A stretch of 42,912 nucleotides of DNA from Ichthyophthirius multifiliis (taxonomy: Eukaryota; Ciliophora; Oligohymenophorea; Hymenostomatida): assembly GCF_000220395.1 (NCBI RefSeq), contig NW_004087588.1, positions 1 through 42,912 on the forward strand, written 5' to 3'. The notes under the pieces were generated by a model, which was given only the letters and a program-made list of their open reading frames with translations, had not been told where the DNA came from and made no database searches. The position numbers were made by a program, and so were the translations under genes. Position 1 is the stretch's first letter. The number at the start of each line of letters is the position of its first letter. This document shows positions 1-12,574 of this stretch, in pieces.

Positions 1-69
1 ATTCTTTATTAATAAGAACAATTATCTATTATTTTTTTAATTTTTAAGTTCTTGATTATAGATTCTTTT

Positions 70-106
<37 letters not shown>

Positions 107-3100
107 TATATATTTAATTTAATTTTTATCGAATATAAATAATAATGTTATTTATTGTTAAGCAATTTATTATTATTTTAATTATTTTCTAATATAAAAT
201 TTTAATTTTTTTAATCAAGAATTTCTATTATATTAATTATAAAAATATAGTTTTTTTATTTTACAAAAACTTTGTATTAGCTATATTTTAACTTAGAATT
301 ATTAAATTATTTAATATACAAACAATCTTGAATTATCTATGTTTGTCAAAAAATAAGATTTTAAGAAAGGAATTTTATTTTTTATAATATAAATCTTATT
401 ATAAATAATTATTTTATTATTATTTATCAGAAGTTAAATCTTTAGTATTGATTCTATTATATTATTTCGAAATAATTTATTTTATAATATTTAGAAATTA
501 ATAAAAGATTATTTTTATTATACAATTAATTAATTATTTGTTAAAAATAAAAGCTTCATAAAACTTTTCAGTTATTATTTTTGTTCTGATTTTGATTAAA
601 TATTTATCTTTTGTATTATTTTATTTGCCTATTTTGATTATATGTAATTTTGACATTTTAGTTAAAGTTTTTAAATTATTTTAAATTAATTACAATTTTT
701 AAATATAAAAATAAAAGCATTATAGTAATTAAAACTTATATTTTTACAAAAAACAATTTAAAAAAAACTTTAAAATAAATTATATTAATAAAAATATAAT
801 TTAAAAGTTTAAACAAAAAAAATAGTAAGAATAAATTCATTATAAAAAGAAAATATATATATGTATATATTATTTAATTTAAAAACTTAAAATATAGTAA
901 CTATTTGACTTATAATATATGAAATAAAAGTATATAAACAAAATATTATATATATATATATATACTATAATTATTTAATAATATTAAAGATTTTATTAAA
1001 ATTTAAACAAAATAACTCTGTAGAAATACTTTTAGTCGATGTCTATAAAAACTTTTGATAAAATTAATTAATATAATATATTTAATTTTTATATACAAAG
1101 TAAATAAAATTATTATTATTTTAAATATAAATTATTATATAAATATCTCACATAAATAATAAAATTTTAAAACAAATTTAATTTAATTTAATTTATAACT
1201 TTTAATATTAATATTTTTATATTGTATTTTTTTTTTCAAACAAAAAAAATTGCTTATTATATATTAAAAAAATAAAAAAAATTATAAATATTTAAATATA
1301 AATATATATATATATATTTACGTAAAAACAAAATAAAATGTAATAAATAATAAATTAAACTTATATATAATGATAATATTTAAAAATAATTCATATAAAA
1401 AAATATTAATTTTTAATAATCTATTTACCTTTCAAGTAAATTAAATTTTAAAATGAGTAATAAAGTTATTAATTTAACAAATTTTTGAGCTAGCAATAAA
1501 ATTAAGGCTTTAGAAATTAAGACTAAAAGCAACTCCTCTTAAATTAACAATAAAATGATCCACAAACTATTCTATAGAAATCGATTATTAATCAATTTAA
1601 AAAGTACTAAACATTTAATTCAATTTTACAATATTTTAATGCACATTATTTGAATATCCTGAATTTAAAATTTCAAATTGAGAATTCGGGGAAAAAACGT
1701 GCTAAATAGAATCATTTTTTTGATTAAAAAAATAAAAAAAATCAATTAATCTATTATTTTATTTTAACTAATTTTATTAACCAAAAGTAAATTATTATTA
1801 TTATTGTTGATAATTTGAAATTTAGTTTTCCTTTATTACTATTTAATCTATTAAGTTCTAATTTATTTACTAATTTAAACAATTTATATTATTCTCTTTA
1901 TCATCCTCAAAATTCTCTTATATTGAAGATAAGCTCTTTGTAAAAGGAAGCTATTATTAAATATCTTAAAGGCTGAAATTGGATAGTTCTTATGTAATAG
2001 TTTATTAACATGTGAATATGTTTTTTTTTTTGATGATGGCTTTGGTGTATTTTATAATTACTCGGCGTGCTTTTCTACACTTTTAAATTAAGTCTTAGGA
2101 GTTAAAAAATTTAATTTTTATTATGTGTTCTTTCTGTGTTTTGGAGATGAAGGGGATTAAAGATTATATGAATCCATTTTTTTATATTTTAAATATATAT
2201 ATATATATATATTATTTTTTTATTTTTGTTTGTTTAATTAAATGAATGTTTATGCAAAAATTTTATAATTTTTTTTTTTTTTTTATTTTTAATTATTGAT
2301 TTATAAATTTATATTTCAATTTATATTTTTATAATTTAAATAATTTTTTTTTCTATAATATAATTATAGTTTTAAATTTTTTTTTTTTAAATAAAAAAAA
2401 ATATCAATTAAAAATATTATTTTTTTTAAAAAAGAAAACAATAATATATTAATTATCTTAAATAAATATTAGTTTTTTATAAATACCTAAAAAATATGTA
2501 TTTTTAAACTTATTATTTTTAATTAATAGTTTAATATTTTTAATTAAAACGAAAAATATATATATTTAAACAATAAATATTATATAAGAAATTAATCAAA
2601 CAAATTATATTAAAAAGTAAAATAATATATGTATATGCTTAAAATTGTAATTTTATTTTTTGATTATATAATATTAAATACAATATATATACAAGATTTA
2701 AAAATTTATATTAAAAAAAAATATAAAAAATATAATAATAAATATTATAATATTATTGAAAAAGAAATAAATAAAATATAATATATAAATGTTATTACTA
2801 TTATTATAAAAATAAAAATTATAATATAATATTTTAGAAACATATATTTATTTATACAATTACCTTTTTAAAAAAAACATTATAATTTATGCAGAGTATT
2901 TTCTTTTTAAATCATAAAAACGTATTATATTAATAATATAAAATTTTTTGGTTAAAAAAAAATAAAATCGCCATTTTTAATAAAAAATTATTGTTTATTT
3001 TATAAAATAGCATATAAATATAAAAAAAGAGAATAATATATATATACATATTTATTATGTATATTCAATTATAATTTAAAAAATAAATTATAACATTTAA

Positions 3101-4481
3101 TAAATTTATTATTTGTTTATAATAATTAATTTATTTTATTATATATAATAATATTTAAGATTTTTTAGTATAATTTTTTATATCATATTTATAATTAAAA
3201 AAAAAAATCAAATTAAATAAAAAAAAAAAATATATTATTTCTCATAATTTAAATCAGAGTAAAATAATTTATAAAATATTTTATCAAAAAAATGTAAAGA
3301 CATTAATAAAAAGTTATCAAAAATTTTATAGTAATAAATTTAAATACTATAAACGAATAAAATTATTTAAAAACATTATAAATAATCAAATTAAAATATT
3401 TTATGTAAAATAAAATAAAAATAAAAGAAAAATAAAATAATGTAAATTAAAATTTTAATATTTTTATATAGATGAATATATTAAAAATAAATAAATATAT
3501 ATAAACCTAATATAAAAATAAATAAATAAAATTATATAAATATATTTATTATTATATATATAAATATATATTTATATATATTTTATTAATTATGTTTATA
3601 ATATTAATATTTTTTAGAATATCTTTATTAAAATAAATATAACAATAATAAAACCTTTTTTTTTATTACATTACTAATATTTTTATATATTTTTAATTTT
3701 TTTTTACTAAAAAACTTTTAAGTTTTTTGAAAATTTTATTGTAATTTTATTTCATGTATAAATTTTTACAATATTTAATTATAAAGCTATAGTTATCTAA
3801 ATAAAATAATTTTAAATTGTATTATATATATATTTATAAATTATAATAAAGTAAATATTTATGTATTTATTTATTTATTCTTAAATATATTTTTTTTAAT
3901 TTTCCTATGTTGTTTTATTTATAATTTTATTGTAATTATTTTAAATATTTTATTTATTTTTATATCTAATTTATTTTATGATTGTTAAAGTTTTATATTA
4001 TAACAAAGATTTTATTAAATGTAGGTTTTATTAAATATTTTCTTAAATATTAGTTAATTTTTATTCATTTGATATAAAGTTTTTAATAAATAGTTCGAGT
4101 TTCGTAATATATTTTTGGCTTATATAAAAAAGGGTTTTATATTGAGTTTTTTATTAAGAAAATAATTGAATTTTAATTATTTGTTTTTGATATAAAATTT
4201 ATAATAAAATAAAAATATATATTTTTTTATTTATAATGAGATAATAATTATATAAAAAATCTTTAATTAAATAATATATATATTTGTAAAAAATACATAA
4301 ATATTATTTATATAAAAATGATAATTTATATTTTTTTAAAAAAAATATACTAATAAAAAAGTTTCAAATTTAAAAATATTATTAAAAAATTTAAATGTAT
4401 ATATATATATATAAATATATTTAATTAGAAATAAAATATATATTAATTATTTAAATATTTTAAAATAAAATATATATAAAA
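1..4481. other. Long gene-poor A+T-rich stretch
   Basis: No gene can be supported here. Most of it is near-pure A/T with (AT)n runs at about 75-103 and 2191-2212. The part from about 1430 to 2170 has noticeably more G+C and some open frames under the ciliate code, for example 1927-2180 on the plus strand, but also on the minus strand. I found no start codon, intron or family motif that would fix a gene. With only TGA as stop, open frames arise easily by chance. Position 1 carries no telomere repeat, so this is not a chromosome end. Confidence 0.6.
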
Positions 4482-6245
4482 ATGTAATAATAATAATTTT
4501 AACCCACATATTTATCTGCCTCAACCCCGCAGTTAAAATATAGTGAAAACATATAAAAAAGCCAATAGATTAATCCTTTAAGTCAAACATAATATATGTA
4601 ATAGCAACAAGATTTAAATAATCCAGATTAATATAGATAAATATCATAATAGAATTCGAATATCCAATAAGGATTATCTAATAATATAACATCTTAGGAG
4701 ATTCTTTAGAAAAGATCTGATAATTAAAATATTAATTTAAATACCTCTTTTTAATAAGTAAATAATAATTCTTCGAATATATAAAATGCTTAATTAGAAG
4801 AAAGAAATACCTAATAATTCCAATAGCCTTTTATTTAGTTTTCTTAAAATTTGCCCTCTAATGAAGCTTAATAAATTGTATAGCCTTAACTTACTTTTAG
4901 AAATGTATATAATCCTCCTAATTAGAATGTTTAAGTTGTATCCCATAACAATATATAGGGAGCGGTTTAACCCATATCTAATATATAATAATAACCTGAG
5001 ATTTTAATAGAATAGCCTTAATAAGCAGTTTAGTACTAAAATTTATAGTAATTATAATAACCGGTATAATAAATATAGTATGTATAATAATAAATACCTG
5101 TTTAATAAATATAATATGTATAATAATAACCTGTTACCTAATATGTATAATAATAACCTATTACCTAATATGTATAATAATAACCTATTACATAATATGT
5201 ATAATAACCTATAGTTTAGTAATTGAGTATCCCTGGGACTATTATTTAATAAGAATAAATACCTTTATTATAGTAGTAAGTAATATAGACACCTTAATAT
5301 GTCACTTATGATGAAAATATAGTATCACCGAGAAAAATCGTATAACCTGTAATATTATAACCGACTACTTAATTAAATTTTTAAAGCTAATTTACACCAT
5401 AAGTTGAATAAGTTACACATTTTTAAAAAGCTATGGACCCTCTTATTAATAATAGACTTTAATAATATATATAAAAAAGACCTTATACGAATTTAGAGTA
5501 TTTCGAAGATTGCGAAAGTCTTGAAGTGATAAGAATGTAGGCTAATAGAATTATGAATATAGAAGAAAAATTGGAAATCTTATTAAAAGAAATTGAAAGA
5601 TAATATGAAGTTATTTCATTAAGAGAATAAGATATATCTTATTGGGAATCTTATTATTAATAATTGGAAAATAATAGAAGTATATAAATATATATTTATT
5701 AAATTTTTATATATATATATATATATATAGGATAAGCTTTAGAATAAATATTTAATAAGGATTTATGGAAAATTTAATTGAAAATTATTTAATAGACAGA
5801 AGAATATATGAATTTTGAAAGAAATTTGAAAAAAATATATAGAGAAATTTCCGAGTTTAATCATTATTTAAATGTTTGGAAAAGTCAGTCTACTATCAGT
5901 GAAAGCGAATATTTGGAAGTTAAAAGACTCGAAAGAATGTATGAGTAATTAGTATAAGAAAATGCTAAGTTAAATCAATTGATTATTATTAATATTTATG
6001 AAACAAAGTATAATACAGTGTTTTCAGATAAGGAAATAACAATTAAAGGTGATGATGGAGGAGTATAAAAAAAAAAAAATGTGTAGTTTAATGGGTAAAA
6101 TGATGATACTATGAGAAAAAAAGGAAGAGGAGAAGTGGAAAATATTGAAGGAAGTGTTAGTACATAAAAAGATAGTCAAAATTAAGTTTAATATAAATAT
6201 AGGACAGATTCGAGAATTGTTCGAGTTTAAGAAGATGATAATTGA
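4482..6245 (+). CDS. Gln-rich tandem-repeat and coiled-coil protein
   Basis: Unrecognised protein of 570 residues in two exons, 4482-5679 and 5731-6245, split by a 51-base intron (GTATAT..TATAG). The start is the ATG at 4482 in an A-rich context, followed directly by four TAA glutamine codons. The first 250 residues are rich in Gln and Asn. Around residues 190-245 there is a tandem repeat whose clearest units read QQPITQYVQ. The C-terminal half is charged and heptad-like (for example EKLEILLKEIERQYE and YLEVKRLERMYEQL), suggesting coiled coil, and the tail is acidic and basic by turns. No catalytic motif, signal peptide or membrane segment is visible. A structural or cytoskeleton-associated role, such as basal body or cortex, would fit but is a guess. 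The gene is unreadable in the standard code because most Gln codons are TAA or TAG. Confidence 0.85.
5055..5211 (+). repeat. In-frame minisatellite coding QQPITQYVQ-like units
   Basis: A tandem array with a period near 27 bases lies inside the Gln-rich gene. Units resemble taataacctattacctaa followed by tatgtataa. Later copies are almost identical and earlier copies are diverged, with I or V at some sites. The period is a multiple of three, so copy-number change would keep the frame. Confidence 0.8.
5680..5730 (+). other. Intron of the Gln-rich gene
   Basis: Fifty-one bases starting GTATATAAAT and ending ATATAG, all A/T apart from the border G bases. Removing it joins two long open frames in phase (codon split after its first base). 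Confidence 0.85.
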
Positions 6246-6998
6246 ATTATTTTTTTATATTTATTTTTGTTATTATTTTATTTTTAAAATATTATAAAAA
6301 TAATTTTATTATATATAAATCAATTTTTATTAATATATATACTTATTAATAAAATTTTAAGTATTTATCATTTTTAATATATAATAATATATAATTATAC
6401 ATATCTATATATTTTAATAAAATATGTTTTTATTAAATATAATGTCTTTTTATTTATATATATATATATATTATAATATTATATTATAATATTATATTAT
6501 TGATTGAATTTTAATAATAGTTTCTTAAATATTACTTTTAAAGTCGTATGTATTTCTATAGAAACAATTAAATATAGATTATTATATATACTATTTAATT
6601 TATATATAAATGAAAATAATTTTTGAAATATATATTTAATTGATTACTTGATATTTTAGATTCAAAAAAATATTATATAAATATAATGCGATTTATTTAA
6701 AATAAAAAATGAGAGTTTTATAATTAAAATAAGATTTTAAATAAAAAATTAAAATAAAAAAAATAAAAAATAGTCTTATTAATCTTTTTATCTGTATTAT
6801 AAAATTGAATTTAAATAAAAAAATGATTTTTTATTAAATAATATATAAATATATTATATATATTATATTTTATATATAAATATATATCGTTTTTAATTTA
6901 AAATTTTTTAAAATAATCAACTATATATATAAACATATTTATTGTAAATTAAATTTTTTTATAGTTTAAATATAAAAATACATAGTCTATTTAAAAAA
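6246..6998. other. Intergenic A+T-rich spacer
   Basis: About 750 bases between two plus-strand genes, with several (AT)n runs and no open frame of note. It must contain the promoter of the following gene, but no element can be pinned down. Confidence 0.6.
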
Positions 6999-7105
6999 AT
7001 GAATGTAAATTTAAAACATTTACTTTTATTAATATATTTAATAAATATCATTATAATTTTATAAAAAAAATAAAATCCTTAGATTCGTCGTATATATATA
7101 AATAA

Positions 7106-7142
<37 letters not shown>

Positions 7143-9561
7143 TATATTTATATGTTAATAAATAGATCTTATTGAATAATAATAAGAATAAAAAGTTATT
7201 AAATGTCATTTTTCATGTCTAGATTGTGTATCGGAAGAATATTCATCTTGTACATCATGCTCTGATAGTCGTTTACTACATGAAATATAAAACGGTATCG
7301 GAGAATGTATATGTTATCCTAATTTAATTGAAATAGGTGAAAACGAATGCAGTGATGATAAAAAATACTTAAATTTTATAATAATTTTAAAATCTTTTTA
7401 CACATCTTCTGTAGGAATAAATTTATTTATTTCTAGTATATCTTTTAACCCTTTATTTTATTTAGGTTTATCTGAATTTACATAAAGTATAAGTCATTTA
7501 AATTATATAAATTAAAAAAGCTTATTAAATTTTGACTCAGTATGTAATCTTTTTTAGTATATTCATATAGCTAAATTATATCAACCAAATGCGCCTAATA
7601 CGAAAAAATATCTTTACGATCTAAAAGAGAAAAAAGTGGAGTTTTAGAAAAATAATAAGGCAGTTTAAGTGGATAAAAAAGGAAATTAGAAATTGTTTTT
7701 AAATGATTATATCGAATAGTTTCTTAATAATGGATTTTTAGTGATTATTTTTATCACTGGGGGGTGGATTTTTGCTTATTTGGGAAATTTTACAAGTTTT
7801 TATAAGAAATATTTACAGATTTCAGTATGTTTAGGTGTTCTCTTTTGTATGGGATAGGAATTATGTCTTTTGGGGTTTTTTTAGTTTTTTTATTTTGATT
7901 TTGGAAGTCTTTTGAATGTTTTTTCGTGCCTTTTTGCGGTCTTTGTACTAATTTATTTTGTGGTTTTTGTGTTTTTTTTGTGGAGAAATTTGGTTAAAAA
8001 AAAAGTGCTTTTTTTAGACGGAAATCTAAGGAAGAAGATTTTGTAAAAAAAAAAAGAAAAAAAAATACACAAGCGAAACAAAAATGAATAAAAAGAATAT
8101 AATCATGTAGAAAATAATAGCCCATGTATGAATAAGCCGGCCTCTACGCAACTTTAAATGGAAAATACTTCCATAAAATAAGAATATTATCTAGATTAGG
8201 CAGTCAAAATGAGAAAAAAAGAAAAAAAAAAGTTTGAATTTCCATTAAATGATGGCTTAGTGGTTGGTTAGATGGATAATAAAATTTTAAGTATAGAATA
8301 ATGGCTGGATATTAATAATATAAAGAAACAAATAATGAATAAGTAAGAAAAAGAAGATGAAAATAGGATCTAAGTGTATAATTATTATAAAAATCTATAC
8401 TATATCATATACTTGTACTTGAATTAAAATAGTAAAATGTAAAGGGGATTTTTAATTGTTTTGTTTATAAAAAAATGTATTATTTCAAGTATTAGTATTT
8501 TCATATATAAGCAAAGTTAAGTTCAAATAATATTAATGAGTTCAGTTAATTTCTGTTTTTTTTGTTATGTTTTTTTAAGTAAACCTTTTTTGTAAAAAAA
8601 AGCGAATTTTATTTATACTTTATAAGAATTTATAAGCTTAAATATACATATTTTATACATTGTTATTTGTTATGAGAAAAAAAAAGAAATTTAAATAGAT
8701 TTAATGTGTTTTTTAGTATATAGTTTAATTTTTGTTTATTTTTTTTATATGGCGTTAGGGTTAGGGGGAGTAGGCGTGTTTATTTTAGATTTTGCATAAG
8801 ATGGGAAATAAAAAAAAGATAAATTGGAATAGGAATAAGAAGGAAAAGTTTAAGATTAGGAAGAATTCGATTATTTAAAAAAAGAAAATATTAATAATTT
8901 AAATGGAGTTTAAAAAATAATAAAAAATTTGGAAATTGATTATGGATATAATAATGATTAAAAATAACATTAAAATGATATGACGGATAGTTAGTAGTTA
9001 TAAAAAGAAATAGATAATAAAAATGGAAAATAATAATAATAATAGTATACGGAATAAGGAGGAACTAGTAGAAGATTGTAGTAAGATTTAATAAATTCAT
9101 ATAATTTTAATGGAAAATATATAAAAAATTATATATTTTTAAATAATTAATCTAATTTTTAAAATGAATTTCTTTAGTAACACTTTGAAAATTAAAGAGA
9201 TTCGGTATATAATTAATAATAGATAAACTAAGTTTAGAATGTAAAAAGTATTAGAAATAAAAATAATTAAATTAAATAAAATAATAATAATAAAGATTAA
9301 AATAATATAAGTAATGAAAGTTATATATAAGAATAAAAATATAATTAGTAATAACAAATAAAATAAGAAAAATAAAGAATATAATAATAATAATAATAAT
9401 TATTATAATTATAATAATTATAATAATTATAAAAATAATTATTAAGTATCAGTGCGTAAAAGAAATAAGAAGAAAATAAGGAAATTAAAAATTTAAGTAA
9501 TAAAGATTAATAAATTTATATAAAGTCAAAATTAAGAAAAAAAAAAAGATAAAAACAATGA
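6999..9561 (+). CDS. Signal-peptide, Cys-rich, multipass membrane protein
   Basis: Predicted protein of 828 residues in two exons, 6999-7089 and 7166-9561, separated by a 76-base intron that includes an (AT)n run. Exon 1 encodes a hydrophobic N terminus (residues 7-21, mostly Leu and Ile) that looks like a signal peptide. Next comes a short Cys cluster (residues about 45-95) with C..C spacings like a furin or growth-factor-receptor repeat. Hydrophobic stretches follow, with clear membrane segments around residues 210-300 and 425-555. One of these is preceded by basic residues and followed by a conserved-looking PF/KP turn. The last 250 residues are extremely Gln/Asn-rich and probably cytoplasmic. 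Ciliates carry large families of surface proteins with N-terminal Cys repeats and a C-terminal multipass region; this looks like a short member. Function is unknown, and a channel-like C terminus is only a resemblance. Confidence 0.8.
7090..7165 (+). other. Intron with (AT)n run
   Basis: The donor is GTATATATAT and the acceptor is AATAG. The (AT)n run lies at about 7112-7136. Splicing links the signal-peptide exon to the Cys-rich exon in phase. Confidence 0.75.
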
Positions 9562-9640
9562 TAATAAAAATTATATATAAATATAAAATTATTATAAAAA
9601 AAAAAATATATATATATATATATAAATTATATTAATAATA

Positions 9641-9681
<41 letters not shown>

Positions 9682-9702
9682 TTATATTATTATATACACT
9701 TT

Positions 9703-10788
9703 TCATATATAAGATTAAAATATATCTAATGAACCGTCTTTATTTCCTAAATAAAGTTAATTATTTATACCATCTATTAGTAAAGTATTTGATTTTTTAT
9801 TATTATTCCAAAAAATATATTAGTTTTTTTAATAAATGTTTATACCTTCTATACCATAATTTGTTCCGTACATAAGATAATTTATTTATGGAAAAAAGCA
9901 AATACAATTAGCCTTTTATTATTCACAATTATGCATTTATAAAGGCTTATCGAGATTTCTTTGGTCATAAAAATCTATAGAATCATTAGAGCTAAAAATA
10001 AGTATATTTTTGGATAAAATTTGTACAATTTAAGTATATTATTTTATATTTTTTTTCTAAAAAATATCATTTTTTTCTCTTAAATCATGCAAATTTATTG
10101 ATTATTTATTTAAATTGATTAAAATATTTTATTATTCGACATAATCTATATTAAAAATAGGATATTTGACATCAATTTATTTAACTAAATTTGACTTTTT
10201 CTCCAAATCCCATATGCTTATAATTCCTGTATTACTAGAACTTGCTAAAACATGATTTTTAAGCCATTTTACAGCTGAAATTTGTCCTTTTTATTTAAAA
10301 AAAAACTCCATTTTGGATAAATTTTCATTTTCTTTAAAAAATTTTAAAATTCCATCAGAACCTCCAGAAACAAGTATATTTTAAGAAAAATTATAATTTA
10401 AACAATTTACGTGTTTTTGGTTTTTTATTTGAGCTATTTTTGTATATTATAATTATTTTTATGTATATTATTTAATATAATAATCATTTGAGGATGTATA
10501 TAAATTATTATTAGAAGTTTATATAGATGTTATTTTAAGTGAATGTATTTATAATGTTTATTTTAAGTTTAAAAATGCCGATATATTTTTATTAGATTGC
10601 CTTTATTTAGAATATATGATTTATTTAAAAATATTTGAATGATTATTATTCCTTTAAGATTAGAGAGTTTTTTTTTCGCAAGAAAAATCACCTACTTCTT
10701 GTTATTATTATGAGTTATTTTTTTATTGGAAAATTTAAAAAGTATTTAAAGTTGTGAGAATTTAATATTTTTTATATTAAAAATTTTG

Positions 10789-10820
<32 letters not shown>

Positions 10821-11636
10821 CATCTAAAAATATGTTTTTTTTTTATAATTCTTAGTCTAGTTTTTTAAATTAATCTTATATTTTTTTTAGTTCTTCCATT
10901 TATTCTTCTCGAGAAGTGTTTAAAATGTTATTATTGTCATGTTAGAAGGATAAATGGTTATTATTATTGTAATTTTTAATTACTTTTTCTTAAAATTTTA
11001 ATATATTTTGAGAAGAAGATGAAAGTGCTTTTTAAATTCGATTAAAATTAAGCTTTTATAAATTACAAAATACTTTCTTTTATATAGAAATATTATTATT
11101 ATTAGTATCTTATATATTTTTTTATTATTATTTTTATTTATTAATATTTCTACTGTTTTTTACTATTAATGTTGCACAAGATAAACTATGGGCAGAATTC
11201 AAATGTTATTTGCTTTAGTTTTATGAAAATTGACTTATTGTACTTTATACAAAAGGTTTTGTGTTTGTATTATTATTAATATCTATACTTGATAGGTTCC
11301 TTTATTTTCTAAAAAGCCTTTTATTTGGGACTTTTTTAGCTTAAATATTAGTATTGTCTTTTTTGGTTAAAATAGTTAGGCTTTTTTTCTATTAAAGAAA
11401 CTTTTAGGGACTTTTTAATGCTTAAGTTTTTATGTTTATGGAAGGATCTGATTTTTTATTTTAGGCTTTTGATTATATTTATTTTTAAATAGCGTCATAT
11501 ATTTTAGAGGAAGTTTCGTTAATTAAAGTGCGTATTTATGGCCTTTATTCGGCGGTTTTTTTTTAAAATATGATATTTATTTATCCAATATTGTTAAAAA
11601 TTAATGATTTATATCTTAATTATAAATTCTTTTCAT
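9703..11636 (-). CDS. WD40-repeat protein (one frame break near N terminus)
   Basis: Single-exon gene of about 644 residues with the stop at 9703-9705. The C-terminal 330 residues show WD40-type blades: strands ending SGGSDG..KFF, an SSSNTG..SIWDL block (the clearest, with the WD pair), SSNDS..FYDQR, and LGNKDGSLDIF. The N-terminal half is basic, Gln/Asn-rich and partly coiled (EELKKIQDQFKKLDQEL). It includes nine consecutive lysines coded within a 29-base A run at 10792-10820. The start chosen is the ATG at 11634-11636. That frame runs well for 28 codons, then the good frame lies one base away, across an A9 run (T9 on the plus strand, 11556-11564). Adding one A joins them, and without it the downstream frame has no ATG. 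WD40 proteins are scaffolds; I cannot name the complex. Blade count is uncertain. Confidence 0.75.
10792..10820 (-). repeat. 29-base poly(A) tract inside a coding region
   Basis: The plus strand has 29 consecutive T. On the coding strand this reads as a lysine run within the WD40 gene and stays in frame as assembled. The length is prone to both replication slippage and sequencing error. Confidence 0.85.
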
Positions 11637-11960
11637 TTGTTTCTAAAAATATTTATAAAATATAATAATTTTTGTTTATTTATTATTTTAAAATAAATTA
11701 ATTAATTTCTATTTAGGAGTATTATATATATATATATATTTATATATTGTTTTTTTTTATTTTCTTAGTTAATTTTTGCATATTTATTTATTAGTTTATA
11801 ATTAAGTTGAAAATACAAAAATAAATAATTGAAATAATTATACAGTATATTTATATTATTAAAATATTTTATATTTTTAATATAAAATAAATAAAAATTT
11901 AGTATTTTTAAATAATATATATAAATAAAAATAATATTTTTATATAGTATTTCATTATTA
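11637..11960. other. Intergenic spacer
   Basis: 324 bases between the WD40 start and the spastin-like stop, both on the minus strand. It is A+T-rich and contains a short (AT)n run near 11724-11739. No feature was recognised. Confidence 0.6.
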
Positions 11961-12530
11961 TCATATTAATTAATTAAACTTCTTATTTAAATTTTAAAAA
12001 TATTCCAACTCTTTTTTTTATAAACTAGGAGGTACAGTTTACATTGCTTTTTACATATCTTACAATGAAACTTTATCAATTTATTCTATTTAAATACTTA
12101 TTAAATTATTTTAATCGAATTTTCTTAATGGAGCCATACAAGCTTCTTTTACTAAAGCTTTGATATCACTGCAACTATATCCTAAATATAAAAATATATA
12201 TATATATAAAATATGATAGAAATTAATATATATATATATATATAGATTTTATCAATATTATACAAAATATTAATATATTTATGTAGATATATATTTAATC
12301 CGATAATTTTGTTTATAATTTTTGTTTAAATACCTTATAATTACTTAGATAATTCTTATATCTATTTTTCATTTAATGTGTGTTAAGTTCCTTTTAAATT
12401 TAATTAAATTAATTAAATTCTAGCTTCTATATCTGGTACATTAATAAGAATTCTTTTTGTCTATTTTTAAATAAGTATAAAAATTATAATATAAAAACAT
12501 TAAAACATATTAATAATAATATATATATAT

Positions 12531-12574
<44 letters not shown>

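Noticed and set aside
4093-4130. Possible promoter or RNA element around agttcgagtttcg
   Set aside because: An isolated short non-A/T patch, with no repeat elsewhere in front of genes and no pairing structure that I can support.
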